The position numbers and the translations under genes are program-made. From NCBI RefSeq assembly GCF_030268685.1, contig NZ_BSRQ01000005.1, positions 62,001 to 126,000 of the forward strand: a stretch of DNA of 64,000 bases. The letters run 5' to 3'. How positions within the stretch are numbered: the first letter of the stretch is position 1; every line of letters starts with the position of its first letter. This DNA comes from Microtetraspora sp. NBRC 13810 (GTDB lineage: Bacteria > Actinomycetota > Actinomycetes > Streptosporangiales > Streptosporangiaceae). The notes below the pieces were generated by a model, which worked only from the letters and a program-made list of their open reading frames with translations, searched no databases and was not told the DNA's origin. This document shows, in pieces, positions 48,511 to 57,436 of this stretch.

Positions 48511-48532
48511 GGCGGGCACGGCGGTGCCCGCC
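48511..48532. terminator. terminator between convergent genes
   Basis: Perfect 9-bp stem GGCGGGCAC / GTGCCCGCC with loop GGCG, 12 nt after the hypothetical gene stop. Confidence 0.8.
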
Positions 48533-48554
48533 ACGCGCCGCGGCGGCGGCTCGC

Positions 48555-48872
48555 TCAGCCGGTCTTCTCGACGGCCTCGCGGTAGTCCTCGGCCACCAGG
48601 TCCTGATATTCCGGGTGGCGTTGGATGTATCTCACGAAGAAGGGGCAGATCGGCCCGACGGCGAGGCCCGCGGCACGGGCGCCGTCGAGGGCTCCGGAGG
48701 CCAGCCGGCCGCCCAGGCCACGGCCTTCGAAGCTTGAGTCGATCTCGGTGTGGGTGAAGATGATCTTTCCGGGTCGTAGCCGGTACGCCGCGAACCCGGC
48801 GGGCTTCCCGTCCACGGTGATCTCGTAGCGGGACGCCTCCGGGTTGTCGGCGACCACGATCTCCTCACTCAT
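48555..48872 (-). CDS. GNAT N-acetyltransferase, short YjdJ-like type
   Basis: A 105-aa protein of the COG2388 small GNAT family. It has the beta-bulge/P-loop region TEIDSSFEGRGLGGRLASGA, where the Q/RxxGxG/A-like pyrophosphate-binding element is FEGRGLGGRLA. Then come CPFFVRYIQRHPEYQDLV and the tail. These proteins bind acetyl-CoA, with poorly known substrates. Ten nt downstream of the 65-aa membrane protein gene on the same strand. Confidence 0.9.
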   Translation of the reverse strand: MSEEIVVADNPEASRYEITVDGKPAGFAAYRLRPGKIIFTHTEIDSSFEGRGLGGRLASGALDGARAAGLAVGPICPFFVRYIQRHPEYQDLVAEDYREAVEKTG

Positions 48873-48882
48873 GCTGATCCCT

Positions 48883-49080
48883 TCAGTGAGCGCCGTTGGG
48901 CTTGGGTGTGCCGTTCACCTTGCCGTTGGACTCCTGCTCGTTCTCGTGCGGGAGATCGATCTTGGAGATCTGCTTGTTCATCGACTTGACGAGCAGGTAC
49001 AGAGCGATGCCGAGCCCGGCGACGACGACAAAGCCCAGCAGGCCCGGGCTCACATCGCCGGCGGCGGCGAGAATAGTCAC
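48883..49080 (-). CDS. 65-aa single-pass membrane protein
   Basis: GTG 49080. One hydrophobic helix (about residues 12-32, GLLGFVVVAGLGIALYLLV) is followed by a basic then polar tail KSMNKQISKIDLPHENEQES and an Asn/Lys/Pro-rich end. It resembles the small membrane protein encoded next to mca in many actinomycetes. No function assigned. Confidence 0.8.
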   Translation of the reverse strand: MTILAAAGDVSPGLLGFVVVAGLGIALYLLVKSMNKQISKIDLPHENEQESNGKVNGTPKPNGAH

Positions 49081-49119
49081 CCGTCCAGTCTGCCATCCGC
49101 GCCCCCCGCCCCGCCGGGC

Positions 49120-49141
49120 GGGAGGCGCGGGCGCGCCTCCC
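49120..49141 (-). terminator. hairpin after mca
   Basis: 9-bp stem GGGAGGCGC / GCGCCTCCC with a 4-nt loop, between mca and the 65-aa gene on the same strand. It may reduce co-transcription. Confidence 0.6.
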
Positions 49142-49156
49142 CGCCGGGCGGCCGGG

Positions 49157-50041
49157 TCAGTTGCGGACCGGGGCGACGTCCTCGGCGTGGATGCCGGTGA
49201 ACAGGTCGTCCTCGGGCAGCTCGGTGTCCACCAGGGAGCGGGCCAGGTGGTAGTCCTCCGTCGGCCAGACCTCCGCCTGGAGCTCGGTCGGGCAGACGAA
49301 CCAGAAGCCGTCGGGGTCGATCTGGGTGGCGTGCGCGAGCAGCGCGCGGTCCCGGACGTCGAAGTAGTCGCTGCACGGCACCTTGGTGGTGACCGGCCAC
49401 TTCTGCGGCCGGTCCTCCCAGCGGGAGATCCAGTCGGCGTACGGCGAGCCGAGGCCGCGGCTGGTCATCGCCTCGTGCAGCGCCTCGAAGCGCTCCTTGC
49501 CGAAGCCCATCTGGTAGTAGAGCTTGAGCGGCTGCCAGGGCTCGCCGGTGCCGGGGTAGCGGTCCGGGTCGCCGGCCGCCTCGAACGCCTCGACCGACAC
49601 CCGGTTGGTCATGATGTGGTCCGGGTGCGGGTAGCCGCCGTCGTCGTCGTAGGTGAGGATCACGTGCGGCCGGAACTCGCGCACCGCGGCGACGAGCGGC
49701 GCGGAGGCGACATCCAGGGGCTGCACCGCGAAGCAGCCCTCGGGCAGCGGCTCCTCCTCGTTCTCCGGCAGGCCGGAGTCGACGAAGCCCATGAAGCGCT
49801 GGGACACGCCGAGGATCTCGCGGGCGCTCTCCATCTCCTGGCGGCGCACCTCGGTCAGGTTGGCGAGGACCTCGGGCCGGTCCATCTTGGGGTTGAGGAC
49901 GGAGCCGCGCTCACCGCCGGTGAGCGTGCAGACCAGCACCTCGACGCCTTCGGCGACGTAACGCGCCATCGTCGCCGCGCCCTTGCTGGACTCGTCGTCA
50001 GGATGCGCGTGGACGGCCATCAGCCGCAGCGGTGCACTCAC
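49157..50041 (-). CDS. mca: mycothiol S-conjugate amidase
   Basis: A 294-aa zinc amidase of the LmbE/MshB fold. Zinc ligands are in VHAHPDDESSKGAA (HPDD) and the later His in YPHPDHIMTN. It cleaves mycothiol conjugates of toxins to mercapturic acids and GlcN-Ins, a detoxification step specific to mycothiol-producing actinobacteria. GTG 50041 preceded by GAGGAG fits the conserved N-terminus SAPLRLMAVHAHPD; an upstream ATG at 50095 is open but unneeded. Confidence 0.95.
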   Translation of the reverse strand: MSAPLRLMAVHAHPDDESSKGAATMARYVAEGVEVLVCTLTGGERGSVLNPKMDRPEVLANLTEVRRQEMESAREILGVSQRFMGFVDSGLPENEEEPLPEGCFAVQPLDVASAPLVAAVREFRPHVILTYDDDGGYPHPDHIMTNRVSVEAFEAAGDPDRYPGTGEPWQPLKLYYQMGFGKERFEALHEAMTSRGLGSPYADWISRWEDRPQKWPVTTKVPCSDYFDVRDRALLAHATQIDPDGFWFVCPTELQAEVWPTEDYHLARSLVDTELPEDDLFTGIHAEDVAPVRN

Positions 50042-50191
50042 GGTGCCGATGTCTCCTCGGGGATCGGTCAGATCGCTAGACGGAACACTGGTCAAGACAG
50101 GTTAGTTTCTCCTGGGGCGGACGCGACGGGCGACACCCCTACGGGGGACAATTGTCTCGGATAACGCTCAGGGAGTGCAGGGAGATTCCGC

Positions 50192-50632
50192 ATGGCCACC
50201 AGTGAGGCCGGGAAGGGCCAGTCGTTCACGCCCGTCCTGGGCACCCCCGACGACCTCCCGGAGGTGCCCGACCGCCCCCAGCGGCAGGGCCGGCTCGTCG
50301 TCCACATCGTGATCGGGGTGCTGGTGGCGATCGCCGCGGGCGGGTGGGGCTACGTGATGTACGCCGCGACCGGCGACAGCGGCGGGGTGAGCAGTCAGGT
50401 GATCAGTTTCGACGCGAGCAGGGCAGACTCGGCGGAGATAACCTACGAGATACATAAACCTTCCGATCAGGGAGCACTTTGCCGTCTGCGCGCGCTGGAT
50501 ACGGATCACGCCGAGGTCGGCAGCCGCGAGGTCACTATTCCCGCAGGTGAGGCATATGTGGTGCGCACCGAGCGAGTAAGCACCACCGCCAAGGCCACTG
50601 CGGTTCACGTCCAGTACTGCTATCTCGTATAG
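50192..50632 (+). CDS. DUF4307 membrane protein
   Basis: A 146-aa protein with one membrane helix (about residues 39-60) and an extracytoplasmic domain. The DUF4307 signature is visible in the C-terminal half: VISFDASRADSAEITYEIHK, CRLRALDTDHAEVGSREV and a C-terminal VQYCYLV. It is commonly found between mca and greA in actinomycetes, as here. Unknown function. Confidence 0.9.
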   Translation: MATSEAGKGQSFTPVLGTPDDLPEVPDRPQRQGRLVVHIVIGVLVAIAAGGWGYVMYAATGDSGGVSSQVISFDASRADSAEITYEIHKPSDQGALCRLRALDTDHAEVGSREVTIPAGEAYVVRTERVSTTAKATAVHVQYCYLV

Positions 50633-50742
50633 TGAGACATTTGGGGAAGCGTTCGAGCCGTTAACTTGTTAGCCTTTCGAAATTCGAACGTGCCCGATGC
50701 ATCACTGAGAGCAAACCCCTTACGAGGAAGCAAGGAGAACCC

Positions 50743-51243
50743 GTGGCCGACTCCCACACCGAGAGCGTCACCTGGCTCACCCAGGAGGCGTACGACCGCC
50801 TGAAGGCGGAGCTGGAGTACCTTTCGGGCCCGGGGCGTACCGACATCGCGAAGAAGATCGAGGCCGCCCGCGAAGAAGGTGACCTGCGCGAGAACGGTGG
50901 CTACCACGCGGCGAAAGAGGAGCAGGGCAAGATGGAGGGGCGCATCCTCCAGCTTCGCCAGCTGCTGGACAACGCCCGGGTGGGTGAGGCGCCGCGCACC
51001 GAAGGCGTGGTCGGCCCCGGCATGACGGTCACCATCCGCTTCCAGGGAGACGACGAGGAGGTCACCTTCCTGCTCGCCTCCCGCGAGGAGAGCGGTGCCC
51101 CGATCGACGTCTACTCGCCCAAGTCCCCGCTCGGCGCCGCGATCAACGGCAAGAAGATCGGCGACAAGGCGACGTACACCATGCCCAACGGCCGGTCCAA
51201 CACGGTGGAGATCCTCGAGGCCGTGCCGTACATCGGCAACTGA
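50743..51243 (+). CDS. greA: transcription elongation factor GreA
   Basis: A 166-aa protein, GTG 50743 with AAGGAG upstream. The N-terminal coiled coil carries the acidic tip (GDLRENGGYHAAKEEQGKME). The C-terminal FKBP-like domain ends GDKATYTMPNGR and EILEAVPYIG. It rescues backtracked RNA polymerase by stimulating transcript cleavage. Monocistronic, with a hairpin downstream. Confidence 0.96.
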   Translation: MADSHTESVTWLTQEAYDRLKAELEYLSGPGRTDIAKKIEAAREEGDLRENGGYHAAKEEQGKMEGRILQLRQLLDNARVGEAPRTEGVVGPGMTVTIRFQGDDEEVTFLLASREESGAPIDVYSPKSPLGAAINGKKIGDKATYTMPNGRSNTVEILEAVPYIGN

Positions 51244-51255
51244 CAGCATCCGCAT

Positions 51256-51284
51256 CCGCCGGGGCCGGGTCCGGGCTCCGGCGG
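51256..51284 (+). terminator. likely terminator after greA
   Basis: CCGCCGG at 51256-51262 pairs with CCGGCGG at 51278-51284, with a T-containing tract (TTCTTC) just after. Confidence 0.55.
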
Positions 51285-51424
51285 TTCTTCATGCCCGCGC
51301 CGGTTGGCCGAATCCGGTGCGTACGGATCACCCCGTTTTACCAGTAAGACGTGCGCCGGAGCGGGAAGTGCGGCATCCTCTTTAGGCACGCATCGGGGAG
51401 TTAAGGGCAGGAAGGGGTGGGATC

Positions 51425-52792
51425 GTGCTCGATGAGCGAGCGCGGGCCCAGGATCCCCGGCAACAGCCCTACTACGCCTACTACGCGCAGCTCCAGCCGC
51501 CGCCCGTGGACGGGCACCGCACCCGCCGCAGGCAGCGCAGGATCCGGCTGCTGCGCCGCGCGGTCCCGGTGATCGCGGGGGTGCTCGTGGCGGTCGTCAC
51601 CGCCGACCTGATGGTGCTGAACGAGCTGTCGAGGCGGGGGAGCGCCGCGGCCGGGCCGCCGGCCGAGGTGGCGCCGCAGCGGATGAGCGGCGGTTACGTC
51701 GCGGCGACCGAGCCGGTGCCGAGCGCGTCGCCGCAGGTCGCCGAGCTGGGCAAGCTGCGCGCGCCGCACCTTTTCGCGGTCGCCCGCCAGCCGCTGACCA
51801 ACGAGACGCTGGTCAAGGTCGGCAAGGTGGCCGGGATCAAGGCGGTGGAGATCGCCGACGCCGCCGAGGTGACGATCGACGGCAAGCAGGTGCAGACGCT
51901 CGGCGTGGATCCCTCGACCTTCCGCGCCTACACCCCGAAGCCCACCGCGCGTTCCGACGGGCTGTGGCGGAACGTCGCGTCCGGCGACATGGTGGTGTCC
52001 TTCGTGCTGGGCAACGACGGCGGGCTGGCGCTCGGCCGTACGGTCCCGGCCGGCGGGGGCACGCTCCGGGTGGGCGGCTACGCGACGATGGGCATGGGCT
52101 CGATCGACGCGGTGGTGTCCCGGCAGACCGGCCGGTCGCTCGGCATGCCGCAGAACAACGCGCTGGTGATCAGCGCCCCCGGCACCGATTCGGCCAAGGT
52201 GAGGGCCGCGCTGCTGAAGGCGTTGCCGAAGGGCTCCCAGGTGGCGACGATCAACCCGGTGCTCGTGGCGCCGAGGGGCGGGACCGGCCAGAACCAGAGC
52301 CAGAGCCAGAGCCAGGGCCAGAGCACGCAGGGGCGGCAGAACCAGGCCCCGCCGCCGCAGCAGCAACAGCAGAACTGGCCCACCGGGTCGCTGATGTCGG
52401 TGCCGCAGGTGGAGGCGATGCTGAGGGCCGCCGCCTCCAAGATCGGCCGGCCTTACGTGTGGGGGGCCGAGGGGCCGGACAGCTTCGACTGCTCGGGGCT
52501 GGTGCAGTGGGCGTTCGCCCAGGCGGGCGTGAAGATGCCCCGGGTCACCCACCAGCAGTTCGTGACCGGGCCGCAGGTGTCGCTCGACCAGGCCCAGCCG
52601 GGTGACCTGATCTTCTGGCGCAACGACCCGACCAATCCCGGGTACATCTCGCACGTGGCGATCTACTGGGGCGACGGCAAGATGCTCAACGCGCCGAGGA
52701 CCGGTGACGTCGTCAAGATCGCCCCGGTCTACACGAAGAACCTCGCCGGCGTCGTCCGGGTGAGCCCACAGGTCGCGCAGAGCGTCCGCTGA
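51425..52792 (+). CDS. NlpC/P60 cell-wall hydrolase with N-terminal anchor and FtsX/MacB-like middle domain
   Basis: A 455-aa protein, GTG 51425. The cytoplasmic N-terminus is basic and Tyr-rich, with a membrane helix at about residues 44-66. The middle region (about 110-285) resembles the MacB/FtsX periplasmic core domain. It is followed by a Gln/Ser-rich linker with Q-S repeats (about 286-320). The C-terminal NlpC/P60 domain has catalytic Cys in DSFDCSGLVQWAF, then GDLIFWRND and His in ISHVAIYWGDG. It should cleave peptidoglycan stem peptides. The combination is unusual for a secreted NlpC/P60 enzyme. Confidence 0.9.
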   Translation: MLDERARAQDPRQQPYYAYYAQLQPPPVDGHRTRRRQRRIRLLRRAVPVIAGVLVAVVTADLMVLNELSRRGSAAAGPPAEVAPQRMSGGYVAATEPVPSASPQVAELGKLRAPHLFAVARQPLTNETLVKVGKVAGIKAVEIADAAEVTIDGKQVQTLGVDPSTFRAYTPKPTARSDGLWRNVASGDMVVSFVLGNDGGLALGRTVPAGGGTLRVGGYATMGMGSIDAVVSRQTGRSLGMPQNNALVISAPGTDSAKVRAALLKALPKGSQVATINPVLVAPRGGTGQNQSQSQSQGQSTQGRQNQAPPPQQQQQNWPTGSLMSVPQVEAMLRAAASKIGRPYVWGAEGPDSFDCSGLVQWAFAQAGVKMPRVTHQQFVTGPQVSLDQAQPGDLIFWRNDPTNPGYISHVAIYWGDGKMLNAPRTGDVVKIAPVYTKNLAGVVRVSPQVAQSVR

Positions 52793-52845
52793 TCCCCGTT
52801 TCCGATCGGCTGGGTGTTCTCACCCGCCCATGTCGCCGATTTGCG

Positions 52846-52863
52846 ATGTAATCTCGATTACAT
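52846..52863. promoter_or_regulatory. perfect palindrome overlapping a start codon (candidate autoregulatory operator)
   Basis: ATGTAATCTCGATTACAT, two 8-bp arms around a TC centre. Its last two bases are the AT of the ATG at 52862. The A+T-rich element stands out from its surroundings, and there is no ribosome binding site, which suggests a leaderless mRNA. Confidence 0.7.
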
Positions 52864-53389
52864 GGAAAGCGATGAAGCAGTGGCACAGCTACGGGGTTGG
52901 TTCGCGGGCCGGCTGCCGGCCGAGTGGTTCAGCGCGCCCCCTTCGATCACCCTCGACCGGGAGGAAGTCACGATCGTCGGGAAGCTGCCCGATCCGCAGC
53001 TTCCCGACGACGCGCCCGAGGCGGAGCGGGCCGCGCACGTCGAAGGGCTGATCCGGCGCTTCCGCGAGGAGACCAGGGAGCGGCGCATCGAGATCGCCCG
53101 CGAGGTGGAGCACCGGTTCCGCAGGAAGGTGTCGTGGGGGGTCTCGTGCGCGGAGGAGACAGTGATGTTCACCACACTGTCGGTCCCCGTCATGACCCGG
53201 CTCAGGCAGCAGGAGCGGCAGGTGCTCGACACCCTCGTCGCGGCCGGCGTGGCCCGCAGCCGCAGTGACGCGCTGGCCTGGTGCGTGCGCCTCGTGGGCC
53301 GGCACACCGACACCTGGCTGGCCGAGCTGCGCGACGCGTTGCAGCATGTCGACCGGGTCCGGGCGGCGGGTCCCGACCTCGATTCGTGA
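52862..53389 (+). CDS. hypothetical protein with ribbon-helix-helix-like C-terminal region
   Basis: A 175-aa soluble protein. ATG 52862 lies in the operator palindrome; an upstream start at 52814 is possible but unsupported. Residues about 1-45 are acidic (ESDEAVAQLRGWFAGRL), the middle is a charged helix (RFREETRERRIEIAREVEHR). The C-terminal part reads as a strand then two helices: TTLSVPVMTRLRQQERQVLD, LVAAGVARSRSDALAWCVRL. That pattern resembles ribbon-helix-helix DNA-binding proteins. An autoregulated DNA-binding protein is the best guess; not a confirmed family. Confidence 0.75.
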   Translation: MESDEAVAQLRGWFAGRLPAEWFSAPPSITLDREEVTIVGKLPDPQLPDDAPEAERAAHVEGLIRRFREETRERRIEIAREVEHRFRRKVSWGVSCAEETVMFTTLSVPVMTRLRQQERQVLDTLVAAGVARSRSDALAWCVRLVGRHTDTWLAELRDALQHVDRVRAAGPDLDS

Positions 53390-53496
53390 ACGTGCGGTGT
53401 CCTCGGGAAGAACGGACAGCCCCTCCTCGTAGACGCCGGAATCCCGCCCTGCGCTGGGGGAACGGAATGGCCGGTGGACTATACCTCTGCCCCCAT

Positions 53497-53527
53497 TGGT
53501 TTAGACCTCCGGCAATGGCCTAAACCA
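53497..53527. promoter_or_regulatory. two DasR/HutC-type (GntR family) operator-like boxes upstream of pckG
   Basis: Box 1 TGGTTTAGACCT (53497-53508) and box 2 TGGCCTAAACCA (53516-53527) each match the DasR core TGGTCTAGACCA at 10 of 12 positions. Box 1 fits the HutC-subfamily pattern GTNTANAC exactly. Centres are 19 bp apart. They lie 280-310 nt before pckG, close to a TATACC -10-like element near 53480. Confidence 0.6.
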
Positions 53528-53809
53528 CTGACATAAGCTGCTTTTTTAAGCTCGCTCGATCTGGGTAGATGCCCGGGATCGTCATGATGTGACCCGCGCT
53601 GACCTCACCGGAGGCCGTCCGGACGGGGGAGCGGGTCCGGCCGTGACAGCGACGAATCGCGCGAAATTTACCTGGCAGGAATGGCTGCGAAACGCTCGCA
53701 CCGGATGTTCGACGGCATCCGAGAAGCCTTTCCAATGGTCTACGCCAATTGGATGGAACGCGGTTATGTCGTTAATGATGCTTGGGCCAGAGAGTGAGGA
53801 GCAGCCGCT

Positions 53810-55603
53810 GTGTCCGTTTCCGTTGAGGCACCCGCCCCGACAGTCCACGCCGAGTTGAGGGAATGGGTCGGCAAGATCGCCGAGCTGGCCCAGCCCGATC
53901 GGATCGAGTGGTGCGACGGCTCCGAGGCCGAGTGGACGCGTCTGACGAACCTGCTGGTCGAGCAGGGCACCTTCAAGCGCCTCGCCAAGCGGCAGAACAG
54001 CTTCTATGCCGCCTCCGACCCCTCGGACGTGGCGCGCGTGGAAGACCGCACGTACATCTGCTCCGAGAAGGAGCAGGACGCGGGGCCGACCAACAACTGG
54101 ATCGCCCCCGCCGAGATGCGGAAGACCTTCGACGGGCTCTTCCAGGGCTGCATGCGCGGCCGCACGATGTACGTCGTGCCCTTCTGCATGGGCCCGCTGG
54201 GCGGGGAGATCTCCCAGCTCGGCGTGGAGATCACCGACTCGCCGTACGTCGTGGTCTCCATGCGGATCATGACCAGGATGGGCGAGTCCGCGCTGCGGCT
54301 CATCGAGCAGCGGGGCGACTACGTCAAGGCCGTGCACTCCGTCGGCGCGCCGCTGGAGCCCGGACAGCGGGACGTCCCGTGGCCGTGCAACCAGACGAAG
54401 TACATCAGCCACTTCCCCGAGACCAGGGAGATCTGGTCCTACGGGTCCGGGTACGGCGGCAACGCCCTGCTCGGCAAGAAGTGCTACGCCCTGCGCATCG
54501 CCAGCGTCATGGCCCGTGACGAAGGCTGGCTCGCCGAGCACATGCTCATCCTCAAACTCACCCCGCCGCGGGGCGAGGCCCGGTACATCGCCGCGGCCTT
54601 CCCCAGCGCGTGCGGCAAGACCAACCTCGCCATGCTCCAGCCGACGATTCCCGGCTGGAAGGTGGAGACGGTCGGCGACGACATCGCCTGGATGCGGTTC
54701 GGCGAGGACGGCCGCCTCCGCGCGATCAACCCGGAGGCCGGTTTCTTCGGCGTCGCCCCCGGCACCGGCGAGAAGACCAACGCCAACGCGGTGCGAACGC
54801 TGTGGGGCAACAGCATCTTCACCAACGTCGCGCTCACCGGCGACGGCGACGTGTGGTGGGAGGGGCTGACCGAGGAGCCGCCCGCGCACCTCACCGACTG
54901 GAAGGGCCGCCCCTGGACGCCCGCGTCCGGCGAGCCCGCCGCCCACCCCAACGCCCGCTTCACCACCCCGGCGGGCCAGTGCCCGACCATCGCCCCGGAG
55001 TGGCAGGACCCGAACGGCGTGCCGATCTCCGCGATCCTCTTCGGCGGACGCCGCGCCACGGCCGTGCCGCTGGTCACCGAGTCGATGAGCTGGCAGCACG
55101 GCGTCTTCCTCGGGGCCAACGTGGCCTCGGAGAAGACCGCCGCCGCCGAGGGCAAGGTGGGCGAGCTGCGCCGCGACCCGTTCGCGATGCTGCCCTTCTG
55201 CGGTTACAACATGGGCGACTACTTCGCCCACTGGCTGAGCGTCGGCCGCAGGGCCGGGGCCAAGCTGCCGACGATCTACTACGTCAACTGGTTCCGCAAG
55301 GACGCGGGCGGCCGGTTCGTCTGGCCGGGCTTCGGCGAGAACAGCCGGGTCCTCAAGTGGATCGTCGAACGCCTGAACGGCGAGGCGACCGCCGTACGGA
55401 CGCCGATCGGGCTGCTGCCGGAGTCACTGGACACCGACGGGCTCGACATCGCGCCCGAGGACATGGAGCTGCTGCTCTCGGTGGACGAGGAGGTGTGGCG
55501 GGAGGAGGCCGCCCTCATCCCCGGCCACTTCGAGACCTTCGGCGACCACATGCCCAAGGAGCTGTGGGACGAATACCGGGCTCTCGTCGACCGTCTCGGC
55601 TGA
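53810..55603 (+). CDS. pckG: phosphoenolpyruvate carboxykinase (GTP)
   Basis: A 597-aa gluconeogenic enzyme converting oxaloacetate and GTP to phosphoenolpyruvate. GTG 53810 with GAGG/AGGAG upstream. Motifs: [20 protein letters not shown], the kinase-1 P-loop [12 protein letters not shown] (mobile catalytic Cys included), the metal site in [10 protein letters not shown], and the nucleotide-binding [14 protein letters not shown]-like segment. The GTP type is normal for actinobacteria. The 420-nt upstream region holds GntR-type operator boxes; the gene ends at a strong terminator. Confidence 0.97.
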   Translation: MSVSVEAPAPTVHAELREWVGKIAELAQPDRIEWCDGSEAEWTRLTNLLVEQGTFKRLAKRQNSFYAASDPSDVARVEDRTYICSEKEQDAGPTNNWIAPAEMRKTFDGLFQGCMRGRTMYVVPFCMGPLGGEISQLGVEITDSPYVVVSMRIMTRMGESALRLIEQRGDYVKAVHSVGAPLEPGQRDVPWPCNQTKYISHFPETREIWSYGSGYGGNALLGKKCYALRIASVMARDEGWLAEHMLILKLTPPRGEARYIAAAFPSACGKTNLAMLQPTIPGWKVETVGDDIAWMRFGEDGRLRAINPEAGFFGVAPGTGEKTNANAVRTLWGNSIFTNVALTGDGDVWWEGLTEEPPAHLTDWKGRPWTPASGEPAAHPNARFTTPAGQCPTIAPEWQDPNGVPISAILFGGRRATAVPLVTESMSWQHGVFLGANVASEKTAAAEGKVGELRRDPFAMLPFCGYNMGDYFAHWLSVGRRAGAKLPTIYYVNWFRKDAGGRFVWPGFGENSRVLKWIVERLNGEATAVRTPIGLLPESLDTDGLDIAPEDMELLLSVDEEVWREEAALIPGHFETFGDHMPKELWDEYRALVDRLG

Positions 55604-55622
55604 GCTCGCGACGCACCCCCCG

Positions 55623-55646
55623 CGGGCCGGCCACCGGGCCGGCCCG
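55623..55646 (+). terminator. terminator after pckG
   Basis: Perfect 10-bp stem CGGGCCGGCC / GGCCGGCCCG with a 4-nt loop, about 20 nt after the stop. Confidence 0.75.
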
Positions 55647-55784
55647 GGTCAGGACCGGCCCCGCGCGGCCGGTCCCCGCTGCCCGTCCGTGGGCCGACCG
55701 CCAACGACGCCGGCGCCCACGGACGTAGACTGCCGGCCAGGCGCGGACCGGCGTACCGCGCGCAGACGGGCGAGGAGGCGGCGG

Positions 55785-56630
55785 ATGGCCTTCGAGACGC
55801 CGGGCCGCACCGGCGGCGCGGTCGTGCCTTACCGGCTGGGAGTCGGCATCGGCTGGCGGCCGGAGATCGACCTGACCGTGGAGCGGCTGCCCGGGGTCGA
55901 GTTCGTCGAGGTGATCGCCGAGGGCGTCCAGCCGTCCCGGCCGGCCGACTCGCTGCGCGTCCTGAGGGCCCGCGGCCTGCCGGTCATCCCGCACGGCGTC
56001 GGCCTCGGCATCGGCGGCGCCGAGCCGCCCGACCCGGCCCGCCTCGCGCACCTCGCCGCCTGCGCCGAGGCGTTCGACTCGCCGCTGGTCAGCGAGCACC
56101 TCGCCTTCGTCCGCGCCGGCGACCTCGACGCCGGCCATCTCCTCCCGGTGCCGCGCACCCGCGAAGCCCTGTCGGTGATCGCGGACAACGTACGGCGGGC
56201 GCAGGCGGCCCTCCCCGTGCCGCTGGCCCTGGAGAACGTAGCGGCGCTCTTCGGCTGGCCGGAGGACGAGCTGACCGAGGCGGAGTTCCTCTACGAGCTG
56301 GTGGAGCGGACCGGCGTCGGCCTGCTGATCGACGTGGCCAACCTGTACAACAACCAGGTCAACCTCGGCCTGTCCGCCCGCAGGGCCCTCGACGGGCTGC
56401 CGCTGGACGCGCTGGCCTACGTGCACGTGGCCGGCGGCTACGCCCACGACGGCGTCTGGCACGACACGCACACCGCCTCGGTCCCGGACGCCGTCCTCGA
56501 CCTGCTCACCGAGCTGTGCGCGCGGGTCCGCCCGCCGGGGGTGCTGCTGGAGTGGGACGACGCCTACCCCAGCGACCAGGCCCTCGCCGCCGAACTCGAC
56601 CGGGTACGGGAGGCGATCTCCCGTGCCTGA
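55785..56630 (+). CDS. DUF692 multinuclear non-heme iron oxidase (MNIO)
   Basis: A 281-aa TIM-barrel enzyme; ATG 55785 preceded by GAGGAGG. Iron-site motifs in order: [55 protein letters not shown] and VLLEWDD. These match the His/Asp/Asn/Glu ligand pattern of the MNIO family (MbnB, BufB, TglH, ChrH), which oxidatively modify Cys, Asp or Asn in peptides. The DUF2063-like partner gene overlaps its end by 8 nt. A TIGR04222 Gly/Cys-tail protein gene lies 2.6 kb further on, beyond an inserted island. Confidence 0.9.
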   Translation: MAFETPGRTGGAVVPYRLGVGIGWRPEIDLTVERLPGVEFVEVIAEGVQPSRPADSLRVLRARGLPVIPHGVGLGIGGAEPPDPARLAHLAACAEAFDSPLVSEHLAFVRAGDLDAGHLLPVPRTREALSVIADNVRRAQAALPVPLALENVAALFGWPEDELTEAEFLYELVERTGVGLLIDVANLYNNQVNLGLSARRALDGLPLDALAYVHVAGGYAHDGVWHDTHTASVPDAVLDLLTELCARVRPPGVLLEWDDAYPSDQALAAELDRVREAISRA

Positions 56631-57117
56631 CCAGGAGACCGCCCCGGAACCCCTGTCGGAACCCGCGCCCGGACCCCTGCCGGGACCCCTGTCGGAACCT
56701 GCGCCGGACCCCGGCTCCGGCCCGATGTGCGGCCCGGGGCGTGGTGGTGACGTGCCGGCGCGCGGCAGGCTCGCCGAGGCCCAGCGGGAGCTGCTCGCCG
56801 CGCTGGTCGCGGGCGGGCCCCGGCCCGAGGGGTTCGACGAGGTACGGCTGCGCATCCAGTCGGCCAGCCTGATCGCGAAGCGGCGCGGCCTGGTGGCGAG
56901 GTTCGCCCCGGAGCTGACCCGCAGGCTCGGCTCCGACTTCGCGCCGCTCTTCACGTCCTACGCCCAGGGGCACCCCAAGCCGCCCGGCGGTTCCCGGGCC
57001 GACGCCCGCGCCTTCATCGAGTGGCTGGACCGCTGCCGGTCGCCCGAACGCCGGCACACGACCGGCCCGGTGCCCCCGCCCGAGCGGATCTCCCGCTGGC
57101 GCCGCTTCTTCCGCTGA
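56623..57117 (+). CDS. DUF2063-like MNIO partner protein
   Basis: A 164-aa protein, GTG 56623 inside the last codons of the DUF692 gene (8-nt overlap). The first 45 residues are a Pro/Glu/Gly low-complexity leader made of repeated LSEPAPGP-type units. Residues about 48-140 follow the DUF2063 (HvfC/BufC N-terminal) pattern: [40 protein letters not shown], then [20 protein letters not shown] and a final FIEWL. Such proteins bring the precursor peptide to the MNIO enzyme. The assignment is by pattern and context, without a search. Confidence 0.7.
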   Translation: MPDQETAPEPLSEPAPGPLPGPLSEPAPDPGSGPMCGPGRGGDVPARGRLAEAQRELLAALVAGGPRPEGFDEVRLRIQSASLIAKRRGLVARFAPELTRRLGSDFAPLFTSYAQGHPKPPGGSRADARAFIEWLDRCRSPERRHTTGPVPPPERISRWRRFFR

Positions 57118-57124
57118 GCCCTCC

Positions 57125-57141
57125 GCCCTGTCCTCCGCCCC
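57125..57141 (+). repeat. left copy of 17-bp direct repeat flanking the accessory island
   Basis: GCCCTGTCCTCCGCCCC, identical to 59558-59574. It lies 8 nt after the stop of the DUF2063-like gene. Confidence 0.7.
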
Positions 57142-57164
57142 CGATAGACGATCATGAACAAGGG

Positions 57165-57184
57165 CGCTCGTTTGGCTACGAGCG
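57165..57184 (+). terminator. hairpin after the DUF692 operon
   Basis: 7-bp stem CGCTCGT / ACGAGCG with a 6-nt loop, 48 nt after the DUF2063-like gene; it could terminate the pair of genes. Confidence 0.5.
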
Positions 57185-57269
57185 TGAACGAGCATGAGCG
57201 AGGACGAAGTCCCCACACCATGCCGAAAGCCTCAAAGTAAACGCCAGCGAGACTCAGCTTGGGCGAACC

Positions 57270-57398
57270 TCACACCGGCTTGATCCTCAGCCACAGGGGC
57301 CTGGCCTCTGGCGGCCAGTAATCCCCTCGGGCCCGGTCGGCGAATTCCTCGTATGTCACACCGAGCCGGTCGCGGGCCACCTCAAAGCGTCGGCGAGG
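57270..57398 (-). pseudogene. 3' remnant of an unidentified gene
   Basis: A 42-codon open frame without a start codon or ribosome binding site, ending RIKPV-stop at 57270. The sequence RFEVARDRLGVTYEEFADRA and GDYWPPEARPLWLR reads as real protein with coherent codons. It is cut off by a stop directly upstream. It lies just downstream of the XRE gene on the same strand. The family was not recognised. Confidence 0.5.
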
Positions 57399-57436
57399 TC
57401 AGCACTCAACGATGCTTCATGGCCTGCGGCTTCTGA

